Shown here: one piece after another, positions 13,330 to 19,883 of the stretch
Numbering within the stretch: the first letter of the stretch is position 1
How the letters are laid out: each line of letters begins with the position of its first letter
Source of the DNA: an uncultured Burkholderiaceae bacterium
GTDB lineage: Bacteria; Pseudomonadota; Gammaproteobacteria; Burkholderiales; Burkholderiaceae
Length of the DNA: 20,897 bases
Direction of reading: 5' to 3'
Assembly (NCBI GenBank): GCA_937871985.1
Contig: CALMPB010000351.1
Span: 1 to 20,897 of the forward strand
Program-made: the position numbers and the translations under genes
Notes under the pieces: model-generated
The model's input: the letters and a program-made list of their open reading frames with translations, nothing else
What the model was told of the DNA's origin: nothing
Databases searched by the model: none

Positions 13330-14661
13330 TTAAAGCACATATCTTGCCAGATCTTCGCTGCTGGCGGTTTCCTCGAGCTTGCCGTTGACGTAGGCTGCGT
13401 CGATGACGATGGTCTGGCCGCTGCTGGCGGCGGCTTCGAACGACAAGTCTTCCAGCAATTTTTCCATGACCGTGTACAACCGGCGCGCGCCGATGTTCTC
13501 GGTGCGCTCGTTGACGGCGAAGGCCAGCTCGGCCAGGCGCTGCACGCCTTCGTCGGTGAAGTCCAGGGTGACGTCTTCTGTGGCCATGAGGGCGCGGTAT
13601 TGCTTGGTCAGCGAGGAATCGGTGTCGCAAAGAATACGCACGAAATCCTCGGCGGTGAGCGAGTCGAGCTCGACGCGTATAGGAAAGCGCCCCTGCAGTT
13701 CGGGGATGAGGTCGGAAGGCCGCGACAGATGGAAGGCGCCCGAGGCGATGAACAGGATGTGGTCGGTGCGCACCACGCCGTACTTGGTGTTGACGGTGGT
13801 GCCTTCGACCAGCGGCAGGAGGTCGCGCTGCACGCCCTGGCGCGACACGTCGCCGCCGGAGTGTTCCTGGCGGGTGGCGATCTTGTCGACTTCGTCCAGG
13901 AAGACGATGCCGTTCTGCTCGGCGTTGGTGACCGCCACGGTGCGCAGGTCTTCTTCGTTGATGCGGCGCGATGCTTCCTCTTCGATAAGCAGCTTGAGGG
14001 CTTCTTTCACCGTGGTTTTGCGCGATTTTTTCTTTTCGCGGCCCAGGCCGGCGAACATGCCTTTGAGCTGCTCGGTCATTTCCTCCATGCCGGGGGGCGC
14101 CATGATTTCCATTTGCGGCACGGGCTGGGCGACTTCGATGTCGATTTCGAGATTGTCGATCTGCCCTTCGCGCAGGCGCTTGCGGAAAGTCTGCCGCGCG
14201 GAGTTTTCTTCGCGGATGGGTTCGCCCTGGGCGTTGCGCGCGGGGGAAACCAGCACGTCCAGGATGCGGTCTTCGGCGGCGTCCTCGGCCTGGGCGCGCA
14301 CGCGGCGCATCTCGACCTCGCGGGTTTGCTTGATGGAGATTTCGATCAGGTCGCGGATGATGGTGTCGACGTCGCGGCCCACGTAGCCGACCTCGGTGAA
14401 CTTGGTGGCTTCAACCTTGATGAACGGGGCGTTGGCCAGTTTGGCCAGGCGCCGGGCGATTTCGGTCTTGCCCACGCCGGTGGGGCCGATCATGAGAATG
14501 TTCTTGGGCACGATTTCGTTGCGCAGAGGCTGAGGCACCTGCTGGCGGCGCCAGCGGTTGCGCAGCGCCACGGCCACGGAACGCTTGGCGCGGTTCTGGC
14601 CGACGATGTTCTTGTCGAGTTCGGAGACGATTTCTCCGGGTGTCATATTGGTAGCAGACAT
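13330..14661 (-). CDS. hslU: ATP-dependent protease ATPase subunit HslU (ClpY)
   Basis: A 443-residue AAA+ unfoldase, the normal family length. It begins [17 protein letters not shown], has the Walker A motif GPTGVGKT (59-66), the pore loop GYVGRD (92-97), the large I-domain insert, the Walker B segment [10 protein letters not shown], the arginine/sensor region ENIGARRL, and the conserved C-terminal peptide LARYVL that docks into HslV and activates it. It unfolds substrates and feeds them to the HslV peptidase in the cytoplasm. I chose the ATG at 14661; an upstream extension to 14751 would overlap hslV and lacks family similarity. It lies 47 bp after hslV and shares its promoter. Confidence 0.97.
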   Translation of the reverse strand: MSATNMTPGEIVSELDKNIVGQNRAKRSVAVALRNRWRRQQVPQPLRNEIVPKNILMIGPTGVGKTEIARRLAKLANAPFIKVEATKFTEVGYVGRDVDTIIRDLIEISIKQTREVEMRRVRAQAEDAAEDRILDVLVSPARNAQGEPIREENSARQTFRKRLREGQIDNLEIDIEVAQPVPQMEIMAPPGMEEMTEQLKGMFAGLGREKKKSRKTTVKEALKLLIEEEASRRINEEDLRTVAVTNAEQNGIVFLDEVDKIATRQEHSGGDVSRQGVQRDLLPLVEGTTVNTKYGVVRTDHILFIASGAFHLSRPSDLIPELQGRFPIRVELDSLTAEDFVRILCDTDSSLTKQYRALMATEDVTLDFTDEGVQRLAELAFAVNERTENIGARRLYTVMEKLLEDLSFEAAASSGQTIVIDAAYVNGKLEETASSEDLARYVL

Positions 14662-14708
14662 GGTGGTATCCGGGTGTGCCGCACGGCCGGCGCGGCTTGG
14701 GGCTGTGT

Positions 14709-15242
14709 TTACAGCGTTTCGACGATGTGGTTCTGGTTGGTGTAGATGCACAGGTCGCCGGCGATTTCCAGCGACTTCTTCACGATGTCGGCGGGGGGCA
14801 GGTCGGTGTTGTGCAGCAGCGCCAGGGCCGCGGACTGGGCATAGGCGCCGCCCGAGCCGATGGCGGCGATGCCGTGCTCGGGTTCGAGCACGTCGCCGTT
14901 GCCGCTAAGAATGAGGGAGTGGTCGCGATCGGCCACGATGAGCATGGCTTCAAGGCGGCGCAGCACGCGGTCGGTGCGCCAGTCCTTGGTGAGCTCGACG
15001 GCGGCGCGCATGAGGTGGCCCTGGTGTTTTTCGAGCTTGGCTTCGAAGCGCTCTTGAAGGGTGAAGGCGTCGGCGGTGGCGCCGGCAAAGCCCGCCAGGA
15101 TCTTGTCGTGGTACAGGCGGCGGATTTTACGCGCCGTGCCCTTGAAGACGATATTGCCCAGGGTAACCTGGCCATCGCCGCCGATGGCGACTTCGTTGCC
15201 GCGGCGAACGCTGATGATGGTGGTGGCGTGAAATTGTTCCAT
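14709..15242 (-). CDS. hslV: ATP-dependent protease peptidase subunit HslV (ClpQ)
   Basis: A 177-residue proteasome-beta-like threonine peptidase. The N-terminus [27 protein letters not shown] places the mature catalytic Thr after a short six- to seven-residue propeptide, the arrangement seen in Bordetella-type Hsl[17 protein letters not shown] and [14 protein letters not shown] are conserved fold and active-site segments. It forms a double hexamer capped by HslU and degrades unfolded or regulatory proteins. ATG at 15242 has AAAGGAAG six bases upstream; the longer frame to 15281 lies in the promoter region. A sigma-32 promoter precedes it. Confidence 0.97.
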   Translation of the reverse strand: MEQFHATTIISVRRGNEVAIGGDGQVTLGNIVFKGTARKIRRLYHDKILAGFAGATADAFTLQERFEAKLEKHQGHLMRAAVELTKDWRTDRVLRRLEAMLIVADRDHSLILSGNGDVLEPEHGIAAIGSGGAYAQSAALALLHNTDLPPADIVKKSLEIAGDLCIYTNQNHIVETL

Positions 15243-15264
15243 GAGATCTTCCTTTGAAGAACTT

Positions 15265-15292
15265 AAGTGGGGCCGAATCACGGAAGTTCAAG
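15265..15292 (-). promoter_or_regulatory. Heat-shock (sigma-32) promoter of hslVU
   Basis: On the minus strand CTTGAA (15292-15287), a 14-bp spacer, then CCCCACTT (15272-15265). This matches the sigma-32 consensus CTTGAA-N13-17-CCCCATNT at all but one defined position. It lies about 23 bp upstream of the hslV ATG, directly before the ribosome binding site, as in known hslVU operons. Confidence 0.85.
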
Positions 15293-15405
15293 AGGAAGAA
15301 TAGCGCAGGCGTACGGCTGGTGGCACCGGGATGGATATGACCAATTGTTACCAAAAGGCGCGGGCGGCGGAAACCGTCCGGGCTGCAAAGCCGGCCGATC
15401 ATTGC

Positions 15406-15435
15406 GCAAAGGGCTGCCCGGAGGCAGCCCTTTGC
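15406..15435 (-). terminator. Intrinsic terminator of dksA
   Basis: Perfect 13-bp arms GCAAAGGGCTGCC (15406-15418) and GGCAGCCCTTTGC (15423-15435) with a TCCG loop on the minus strand. It starts 36 bp after the dksA stop (15471), and the descending arm ends in CCCTTTGC. The U-tract is short but the stem is very stable. It separates dksA from the hslVU promoter. Confidence 0.8.
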
Positions 15436-15470
15436 ATGCGTGCGATGGCTGGCGCGCTGACAGGCGGGCG

Positions 15471-15914
15471 TTAATCGCCGTACAGCTTTTGACGCATTTC
15501 GCGGCGTTCCTGGGCTTCGAGCGAAAGCGTGGCGGTGGGGCGGGCCAGCAGGCGCTGCAGCCCGATGGGCTCGCCGGTTTCCTCGCACCAGCCGTATTCG
15601 CCGGAGTCGATCAGGTTGATGGACTGCTGCACCTTCTTGAGCAGTTTGCGCTCGCGGTCGCGGGTGCGCAGCTCCAGCGCGTGTTCTTCCTCGATGGTGG
15701 CGCGGTCGGCCGGATCGGGAACGAATTGCGTTTCGCGCAGGTTCTCAGTGGTCGTGTCGGCGTTGTTCAGGATGTCCTGCTCCAACTGCTTGAGCCGGTT
15801 GCGGAAGAACGCCAACTGCGCCTCGTTCATGTAGTCGGACTCCGGCATAGCCAAAAGTTCTTTTTCCGTCAGTAAGTGGCTTTCGGCTTTAATGGCGGTT
15901 GATTTCGTGGCCAT
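15471..15914 (-). CDS. dksA: RNA polymerase-binding transcription factor DksA
   Basis: A 147-residue DksA. It binds the RNA polymerase secondary channel and, with ppGpp, tunes rRNA and amino acid promoters. The coiled-coil tip DxxDxA motif is intact (Asp67, Asp70, Ala72 in PDPADRAT), followed by EEEHALELRTRDRERKLL. The zinc-finger region keeps only one of four cysteines: Cys110 is present and the others are Thr113, Ser131 and Ala134, so a structural zinc is unlikely. This pattern also occurs in other alpha- and betaproteobacterial DksA proteins. ATG at 15914 has AAAGGGG about 7 nt upstream; a longer frame to 15971 is unsupported. It lies 82 bp downstream of the CobW-type gene. Confidence 0.95.
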   Translation of the reverse strand: MATKSTAIKAESHLLTEKELLAMPESDYMNEAQLAFFRNRLKQLEQDILNNADTTTENLRETQFVPDPADRATIEEEHALELRTRDRERKLLKKVQQSINLIDSGEYGWCEETGEPIGLQRLLARPTATLSLEAQERREMRQKLYGD

Positions 15915-15966
15915 GGTGTTACCCCTTTCAATAAACTGTCGTGCTGGTTCTTGTTCCGAGTCGACG

Positions 15967-15989
15967 GCCAAGCCGTTTACGCGCTTGGC
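15967..15989 (-). other. Hairpin between the CobW-type gene and dksA
   Basis: GCCAAGC (15967-15973) and GCTTGGC (15983-15989) pair around a 9-nt loop, beginning 8 nt after the CobW-type stop codon. It lacks a U-tract. It could be a weak terminator or processing stem separating the GTPase message from dksA. Confidence 0.4.
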
Positions 15990-15996
15990 TGAATCC

Positions 15997-17109
15997 TCAG
16001 GCCAGACACTGTTCTAAGCCCGAAGTAAAAATGTCCTCGGGGAGTTTGCGACCAATAAATACCATTTTGGTATTGGGTTTTTCATTGGCAAACCAGGGTT
16101 TGCCGGGTTCGGCGCCCATCATCATGTGCACGCCTTGAAAGAGCATACGACGATTGATGCCTTTTAAGTACAGAATCCCTTTGTAGCGCAGGAGATCGGG
16201 GCCGTAGACCTGGATGATGCCGCCCAGGAAGTCTTCGAGGCGTTCCGGGTCGAACGGCTTGTTCGAGCGGAACACGAAGGCGCCGATTTCGTCGTCGTGA
16301 TGCGCGTGGTGGTGATCGTGATGGTCATGGCCGCAGCCGGGGCCGCATTCGCCCTCGTGGTCATGATCGTGATGGTCGTGCCCGTGATCGTGATGCCCGT
16401 GGCCATGGTCGTGCGCCGCGTCGGGGTGCTCGTCGGCCAGGAATTCCGGGTCGATGTCCAGGATGGTGTTCAGGTTGAAGCCGCTGATGTCCAGCAGCGA
16501 CTTGATCTCGGTTTCGCCGAAGTGCACGGGCGTGATGGGCGCGCGCGGGTTGATGTGCACCAGGCGCGAACGCAGGGCGGCGTAGTCGGCTTCGTTGACC
16601 AGGTCTTTTTTGGAGACCAGGATGCGGTCGGCGAACCCGACCTGCTTTTGCGCTTCTTCTTGCGTGTCCAGCGTTTCCATGCCGTGCTTGGCGTCGACCA
16701 CGGTGATGACGGAGTCCAGGCGGTAGTACTGGGCGATGTCGTCGTCCATGAAGAAGGTTTGGCAGACGGGGCCCGGGTTGGCCATGCCGGTGGTTTCGAG
16801 CACGATGCGCTCGAACTTGATGTCGCCGGCTTCGCGCCGGGCGCGCAGGTCGTTGAGCGCCTGCTGCAGGTCGCCGCGCACGGTGCAGCAGACGCAGCCG
16901 TTGCTCAGCTCGACGATTTGTTCTTCGCCTTCCTGAACCAGCAGTTCGTGGTCGATGCTTTCGGGCCCGAATTCGTTTTCGATGACGGCGATGCGCTGGC
17001 CGTGGTATTCGGTAAGAATACGTTTGAGCAGCGTTGTTTTACCAGCACCGAGAAAACCGGTTAATACGGTGACGGGAACCATTTTTTCGAGGCTAAGGGC
17101 GGCATTCAT
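15997..17109 (-). CDS. CobW/COG0523-family zinc metallochaperone GTPase with His-rich loop
   Basis: A 370-residue G3E-family GTPase. It has a P-loop GFLGAGKTT (18-26), the metal-binding CxCC motif NGCVCCTV (Cys72, 74, 75), ETTGMANP (105-112) and the guanine-specificity motif SKKD (166-169). Its CobW C-terminal domain runs from about 274. Residues 228-273 are an extreme His/Asp/Gly-rich loop with two further cysteines, which probably binds or stores zinc. Relatives (ZigA, YciC, ZNG1) insert zinc into client proteins under starvation. Its place next to zur and znuCBA, and the Zur-like site upstream, support zinc over cobalt or nitrile-hydratase metals. ATG at 17109 lacks a strong ribosome site but fits the fold start. 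Confidence 0.93.
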   Translation of the reverse strand: MNAALSLEKMVPVTVLTGFLGAGKTTLLKRILTEYHGQRIAVIENEFGPESIDHELLVQEGEEQIVELSNGCVCCTVRGDLQQALNDLRARREAGDIKFERIVLETTGMANPGPVCQTFFMDDDIAQYYRLDSVITVVDAKHGMETLDTQEEAQKQVGFADRILVSKKDLVNEADYAALRSRLVHINPRAPITPVHFGETEIKSLLDISGFNLNTILDIDPEFLADEHPDAAHDHGHGHHDHGHDHHDHDHEGECGPGCGHDHHDHHHAHHDDEIGAFVFRSNKPFDPERLEDFLGGIIQVYGPDLLRYKGILYLKGINRRMLFQGVHMMMGAEPGKPWFANEKPNTKMVFIGRKLPEDIFTSGLEQCLA

Positions 17110-17181
17110 TGTTGGACTCGCTTAACGCGGAACGAACATTGCAATGCGCTGTTTTAGCGACGACTACTTTATTCTTACCGC

Positions 17182-17199
17182 GTAATAAAAATACATAAC
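17182..17199. promoter_or_regulatory. Candidate second Zur box upstream of the CobW-type gene
   Basis: GTAATAAAAATACATAAC agrees with the perfect Zur box at 17916-17933 at 12 of 18 positions, with the right half-site ACATAAC intact and a degenerate left half. It lies 73 bp upstream of the GTPase ATG in an AT-rich promoter stretch. Inference by comparison within this window. Confidence 0.45.
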
Positions 17200-17251
17200 G
17201 TGCGATTACAGCACAGCATACGCTTAAGAGCAAACTTTAGCGTTTCTCTTT

Positions 17252-17270
17252 GTATTTTAAGGGAAAATAC
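17252..17270. other. Inverted repeat in the CobW-type gene upstream region
   Basis: GTATTTT-AAGGG-AAAATAC is a perfect 7-bp inverted repeat at the AT-rich end of the zur/CobW-gene gap. It may be a regulator site or part of the promoter; no protein can be named. Confidence 0.35.
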
Positions 17271-17300
17271 TGATTAGCCGTCGGCTTCCGCAGTTTGGAA

Positions 17301-17324
17301 CCCGGGGCCGGCTTCAGGCCCGGG
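17301..17324 (-). terminator. Possible terminator of zur
   Basis: CCCGGGGCC (17301-17309) and GGCCCGGG (17317-17324) form a strong GC stem with one bulge, 33 bp after the zur stop on the minus strand. Only a short TT follows, so it may be factor-assisted. Confidence 0.45.
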
Positions 17325-17356
17325 ATTCGCCGGGGCGGGATGCCTGCGCCGGCCGA

Positions 17357-17839
17357 TCAATGGGAATGCGCGTGAGGGCGGGCGGCCTGCTGGTGGCATT
17401 TGCCGCAAAGAGCGCGCACTTCGGTTTCGTGGCTGGCCAGCACAAAGCCGGCGCTGGCCACTTTTTTGGCAAGCCGGCGGCTGAGGTCGGGGTCGCTGAG
17501 CTCGGCCACCGCGCCGCATTGTGTACAGATGACCAGGAGATCGTGAGGTTCGCCGCCGGCGTCCAGGCAGGCCGACCAGGCGTTTACGGCGTCCAGCCTG
17601 TGGATAAGTCCTTCTTCGATCAGGAAGTCCAGCGCGCGGTAGACCGTGGGCGGCGCCGCGCCGGGCTGTACGTTGCGAATTTCGTCCAGCAACTCGTAGG
17701 CTTTGACGCCGCGCTTTTGCCGCAGCAGGATTTCCAGAACCTTGCGCCGTATGGGCGTCAGGCGCTTGCCGCGCTGCAGGCACAGTTGCTCGGCGGTGTC
17801 GAGTTGTTCGGCAATGGAGGAAGTGCGGCTGGCGGACAT
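17357..17839 (-). CDS. zur: Zinc uptake regulator Zur (Fur family)
   Basis: A Fur-superfamily repressor of 160 residues from the ATG at 17839. The winged helix spans residues 27-82, with the Zur-like string PPTVYRALDFLIEEGLIHRLD (63-83) close to E. coli Zur. The structural zinc site is CTQC (105-108) and CGKC (145-148), and the C-terminus is His-rich (HAHSH). With zinc bound it represses zinc-uptake genes. A perfect Zur box and a divergent promoter lie upstream. Start is uncertain: neither 17839 nor the ATG at 17914 has a clear Shine-Dalgarno. The predicted transcript begins near 17914-17915, so a leaderless 185-residue form starting at 17914 is possible. It sits upstream of the CobW-type gene on the same strand and divergent from znuCBA. 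Confidence 0.93.
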   Translation of the reverse strand: MSASRTSSIAEQLDTAEQLCLQRGKRLTPIRRKVLEILLRQKRGVKAYELLDEIRNVQPGAAPPTVYRALDFLIEEGLIHRLDAVNAWSACLDAGGEPHDLLVICTQCGAVAELSDPDLSRRLAKKVASAGFVLASHETEVRALCGKCHQQAARPHAHSH

Positions 17840-17900
17840 AAGAGGCGGCGCGGGCTGTCGGTGAACGTGCTTTTTTATAGCAGAAATACGGGGGCGTGGC

Positions 17901-17928
17901 TTGGGAGCGGCCATAGTTATGTTATAAC
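17901..17928 (+). promoter_or_regulatory. Predicted promoter of znuCBA
   Basis: TTGGGA (17901-17906), 16 bp, TATAAC (17923-17928); the -10 lies inside the Zur box. The start would be near 17935, leaving a leader of about 220 nt before znuC. Motif inference. Confidence 0.55.
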
Positions 17929-17933
17929 ATAAC
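17916..17933. promoter_or_regulatory. Zur box in the zur/znuC divergent region
   Basis: GTTATGTTATAACATAAC is a perfect 18-bp palindrome matching the core of proteobacterial Zur operators (GTTATA/TATAAC-centred). It covers the -10 elements of both divergent promoters, so zinc-loaded Zur bound once would silence znuCBA and autoregulate zur. Confidence 0.9.
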
Positions 17934-17948
17934 CCTTTTGCTTTCCAA
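17921..17948 (-). promoter_or_regulatory. Predicted promoter of zur
   Basis: On the minus strand TTGGAA (17948-17943), 16 bp, TATAAC (17926-17921). It mirrors the znu promoter across the palindrome. Transcription would start near 17914-17915. Motif inference. Confidence 0.5.
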
Positions 17949-17997
17949 TCTTTCGGCGAAGCCCATACTCGCCTACTCCAACAGCCCGTTTTTTCGC

Positions 17998-18144
17998 ATG
18001 CCCCGTCCATTCAGGCCTTCCCGCGGTAAATCCTCCTACAGGGGGTCGGTTCTGCTGGCTTCCAGCGCCGAGCGCATTGTTCGCGCCCTGGCGGCCTCGG
18101 CGTTCTTGTGGGCGCTGACAGGCTGGGCCATGGGGTGGTGGTAG
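17998..18144 (+). CDS. Possible 48-residue membrane microprotein in the znuC leader
   Basis: An open frame from ATG 17998 to TAG 18144 lies between the Zur box and znuC, ending 10 bp before the znuC ATG. The first 30 residues are basic (RPFRPSRGKSSYRG). The C-terminus is one hydrophobic, Trp-rich segment, with ALAASAFLWALTGWAMGWW as the last 19 residues, long enough to span a membrane. Third codon positions are strongly G/C over the second half, as in real genes here. Against it, no Shine-Dalgarno precedes the ATG. A TTG start at 17938 would lengthen it to 68 residues. Translation of it could couple to znuC. I recognise no family. Confidence 0.4.
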   Translation: MPRPFRPSRGKSSYRGSVLLASSAERIVRALAASAFLWALTGWAMGWW

Positions 18145-18154
18145 GTAGAACGGC

Positions 18155-18871
18155 ATGTCGCAATCGGTCATCGAGTTCGATCAGGTGTCGCTGGGCTGGC
18201 GCGATCGCGTGGCCCTGCGCGACGTGACCGGGACGTTCGCGCGCGGGTCGCTGACCGCGGTCGTGGGCCCCAACGGGGCGGGCAAGTCCACCTTGCTCAA
18301 GGCCATCATGGGGCAATTGAGCCCCTTGCGCGGCCAGATACGGCTGGCCGACGAGGCGCGCACCGAAATGGCCTGTCTGCCCCAGGTCGGCGAACTGGAT
18401 AGAACTTTTCCCATCAGCGTCTACGATCTGGTCGCCATGGGGGCCTGGCGCCGGGTCGGCGCCTGGCGACGCTTCAGCAAACAAGAGCACGAGCGCGTAT
18501 TGCATGCCCTGGAAACCGTGAGCCTGGCCGATTTCGGTCCGCGCATCATCGGCACCTTGTCGGGCGGCCAACTGCAGCGCGCCTTGTTCGCGCGGCTGCT
18601 TTTGCACGATGCGCATATCTTGCTGCTGGACGAGCCGTTCGCGGCGGTGGATCGCGCCACGACCGACGACCTCATGGAGCTGCTGCACACCTGGAACAAG
18701 GAAGGGCGCACGGTCATTGCGGTGCTGCACGACCTGGAAATGGTGCGCGCCGCGTTTCCCCAGGCCTTGCTGCTGGCCGGGCAGGTGGTGGCGTGGGGTG
18801 ACACGCCGTCGGTGCTGACGCCCGAGAACCTGCATCTTGCGCGCCATTTGTGTGCGGGAGACTATTTATGA
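18155..18871 (+). CDS. znuC: Zinc ABC transporter ATP-binding protein ZnuC
   Basis: A 238-residue ABC ATPase. Walker A is GPNGAGKST (38-46), the Q-loop is Gln77 (CLPQVGELDRTFPISVYDLV), the signature is LSGGQ (135-139), Walker B LLLDEP (156-161) and the switch His192. The LDRTFPISV context is typical of metal-uptake (manganese/zinc) ATPases. It powers ZnuB for zinc import with ZnuA. The first major gene behind the Zur-controlled promoter; its stop overlaps the znuB start by 4 nt. Confidence 0.95.
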   Translation: MSQSVIEFDQVSLGWRDRVALRDVTGTFARGSLTAVVGPNGAGKSTLLKAIMGQLSPLRGQIRLADEARTEMACLPQVGELDRTFPISVYDLVAMGAWRRVGAWRRFSKQEHERVLHALETVSLADFGPRIIGTLSGGQLQRALFARLLLHDAHILLLDEPFAAVDRATTDDLMELLHTWNKEGRTVIAVLHDLEMVRAAFPQALLLAGQVVAWGDTPSVLTPENLHLARHLCAGDYL

Positions 18872-19770
18872 ACTGGCTCATCGGGTGGCTGTTCGGGCCA
18901 TTCATGGATTTCGATTTCATGCGCCGCGCGCTGGCCGGCTCGCTGGCCCTGTCGTTTGCGGCGGGGCCGTTGGGGGTGTTCCTGGTGCTGCGCCGCATGA
19001 GCCTCATGGGCGACGCCATGGCGCACGCCATCTTGCCCGGTGTCGCGGTGGGGTTTCTTACCGCGGGCCTGTCGCTGAGCGCCATGACGGTGGGCGGCAT
19101 GATCACCGGCCTGGTGGTGGCGGTGCTGGCCGGCTTCGTGGCGCGCCTTACCCCGTTGCGCGAGGACGCCAGTTTTGCGGCGTTCTACCTGATTTCCCTG
19201 GGGCTGGGGGTGCTGCTGGTTTCGCTGCGCGGCTCCAATATGGATTTGATTCATGTGCTGTTCGGCACGGTGCTGGGGCTGGACGACGCGTCGCTGCTTT
19301 TGGTGACCATCAGCTCGAGCATTACGCTGGTTGTCATGGCGCTCATTTTCCGGCCGCTGGTGGTGGAGTGCCTGGATCCGGGCTTCCTGCGCGCCGAGCG
19401 CGGAGCGGGCTCTTTGAGCCATATGGTTTTCCTGGTGCTGCTGGTCATGACCCTGGTGGCGGGCTTCCAGGTGCTGGGCACCCTGATGGTGGTGGGCATC
19501 ATGATGCTGCCGGCCACGGCCGCCCGCTTCTGGGTGCGTTCGGCGGGCTCGCAGATGATTCTGGCGGCGGCTGTCGGTTCCTTGTCTTCGTATGCCGGCC
19601 TGCTGGTTTCGTATCGGGCCGACGTTCCGGCATCGCCGGCCATCATCCTGGCGGCGGGGCTGGTCTATATTTTGTCTGTGGTGCTTGGGCCATATGGCGG
19701 GCTTTTGCAGGTGGTCCGCCAGGCGCAGGCCCGGCGCAGGCATTTGTCGAAGATTTCAGAGGGGAGCTAG
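18868..19770 (+). CDS. znuB: Zinc ABC transporter permease ZnuB
   Basis: A 300-residue polytopic inner-membrane permease of the ABC-3 family with about eight hydrophobic segments. Typical motifs include RRMSLMGDAMAHAILPGVAVGF near the N-terminus, FGTVLGLDDASLL in the middle and GTLMVVGIMMLPATAARFW near the C-terminus. It forms the zinc channel with ZnuC. The ATG at 18868 makes an ATGA overlap with znuC; the longer frame from 18850 adds only six unlikely residues. A parallel open frame on the same strand (18837-19781) is an out-of-frame shadow. Confidence 0.95.
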   Translation: MNWLIGWLFGPFMDFDFMRRALAGSLALSFAAGPLGVFLVLRRMSLMGDAMAHAILPGVAVGFLTAGLSLSAMTVGGMITGLVVAVLAGFVARLTPLREDASFAAFYLISLGLGVLLVSLRGSNMDLIHVLFGTVLGLDDASLLLVTISSSITLVVMALIFRPLVVECLDPGFLRAERGAGSLSHMVFLVLLVMTLVAGFQVLGTLMVVGIMMLPATAARFWVRSAGSQMILAAAVGSLSSYAGLLVSYRADVPASPAIILAAGLVYILSVVLGPYGGLLQVVRQAQARRRHLSKISEGS

Positions 19771-19798
19771 GGCTTGTCTAGTGTTCGGGCCCTAGTTC
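19764..19798 (+). other. Hairpin spanning the znuB stop codon
   Basis: CTAGGGC (19767-19773) pairs with GCCCTAG (19789-19795), extendable to about 10 bp with one G-U pair, around a 15-nt loop. No T-tract follows. It may protect the znuCB message or lower znuA readthrough. The rest of 19771-19883 holds a CGAAC-GGT-GTTCG repeat and no Zur box that I can see. Confidence 0.45.
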
Positions 19799-19883
19799 AG
19801 TAGGCTTATGGTGCGAACGGTGTTCGTCCTGTAAATTTGCAACGCTTGTGTGTGGTTCCTATTAATTTGTGGTGTATACAGCC

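Noticed and set aside
12817..14745. Long plus-strand open frame of 642 codons opposite hslU and the NTF2-like gene
   Set aside because: It is antisense to a clear hslU and NTF2-like gene, its translation is a low-complexity Val/Gly/Asp/Phe-rich string with no domain, and such frames are expected opposite GC-rich genes.
16297..16430. Repetitive tract with GTG/ATC/CAT repeats, possible tandem repeat or CRISPR-like region
   Set aside because: It is the codon repetition of the His/Asp-rich loop of the CobW-type GTPase (CAT/CAC/GAC codons); no spacer-repeat periodicity.
18837..19781. Alternative 314-codon plus-strand frame over znuB
   Set aside because: Gly/Ala/Arg-rich out-of-frame translation; the other frame encodes a textbook ZnuB with membrane segments and an ATGA junction.
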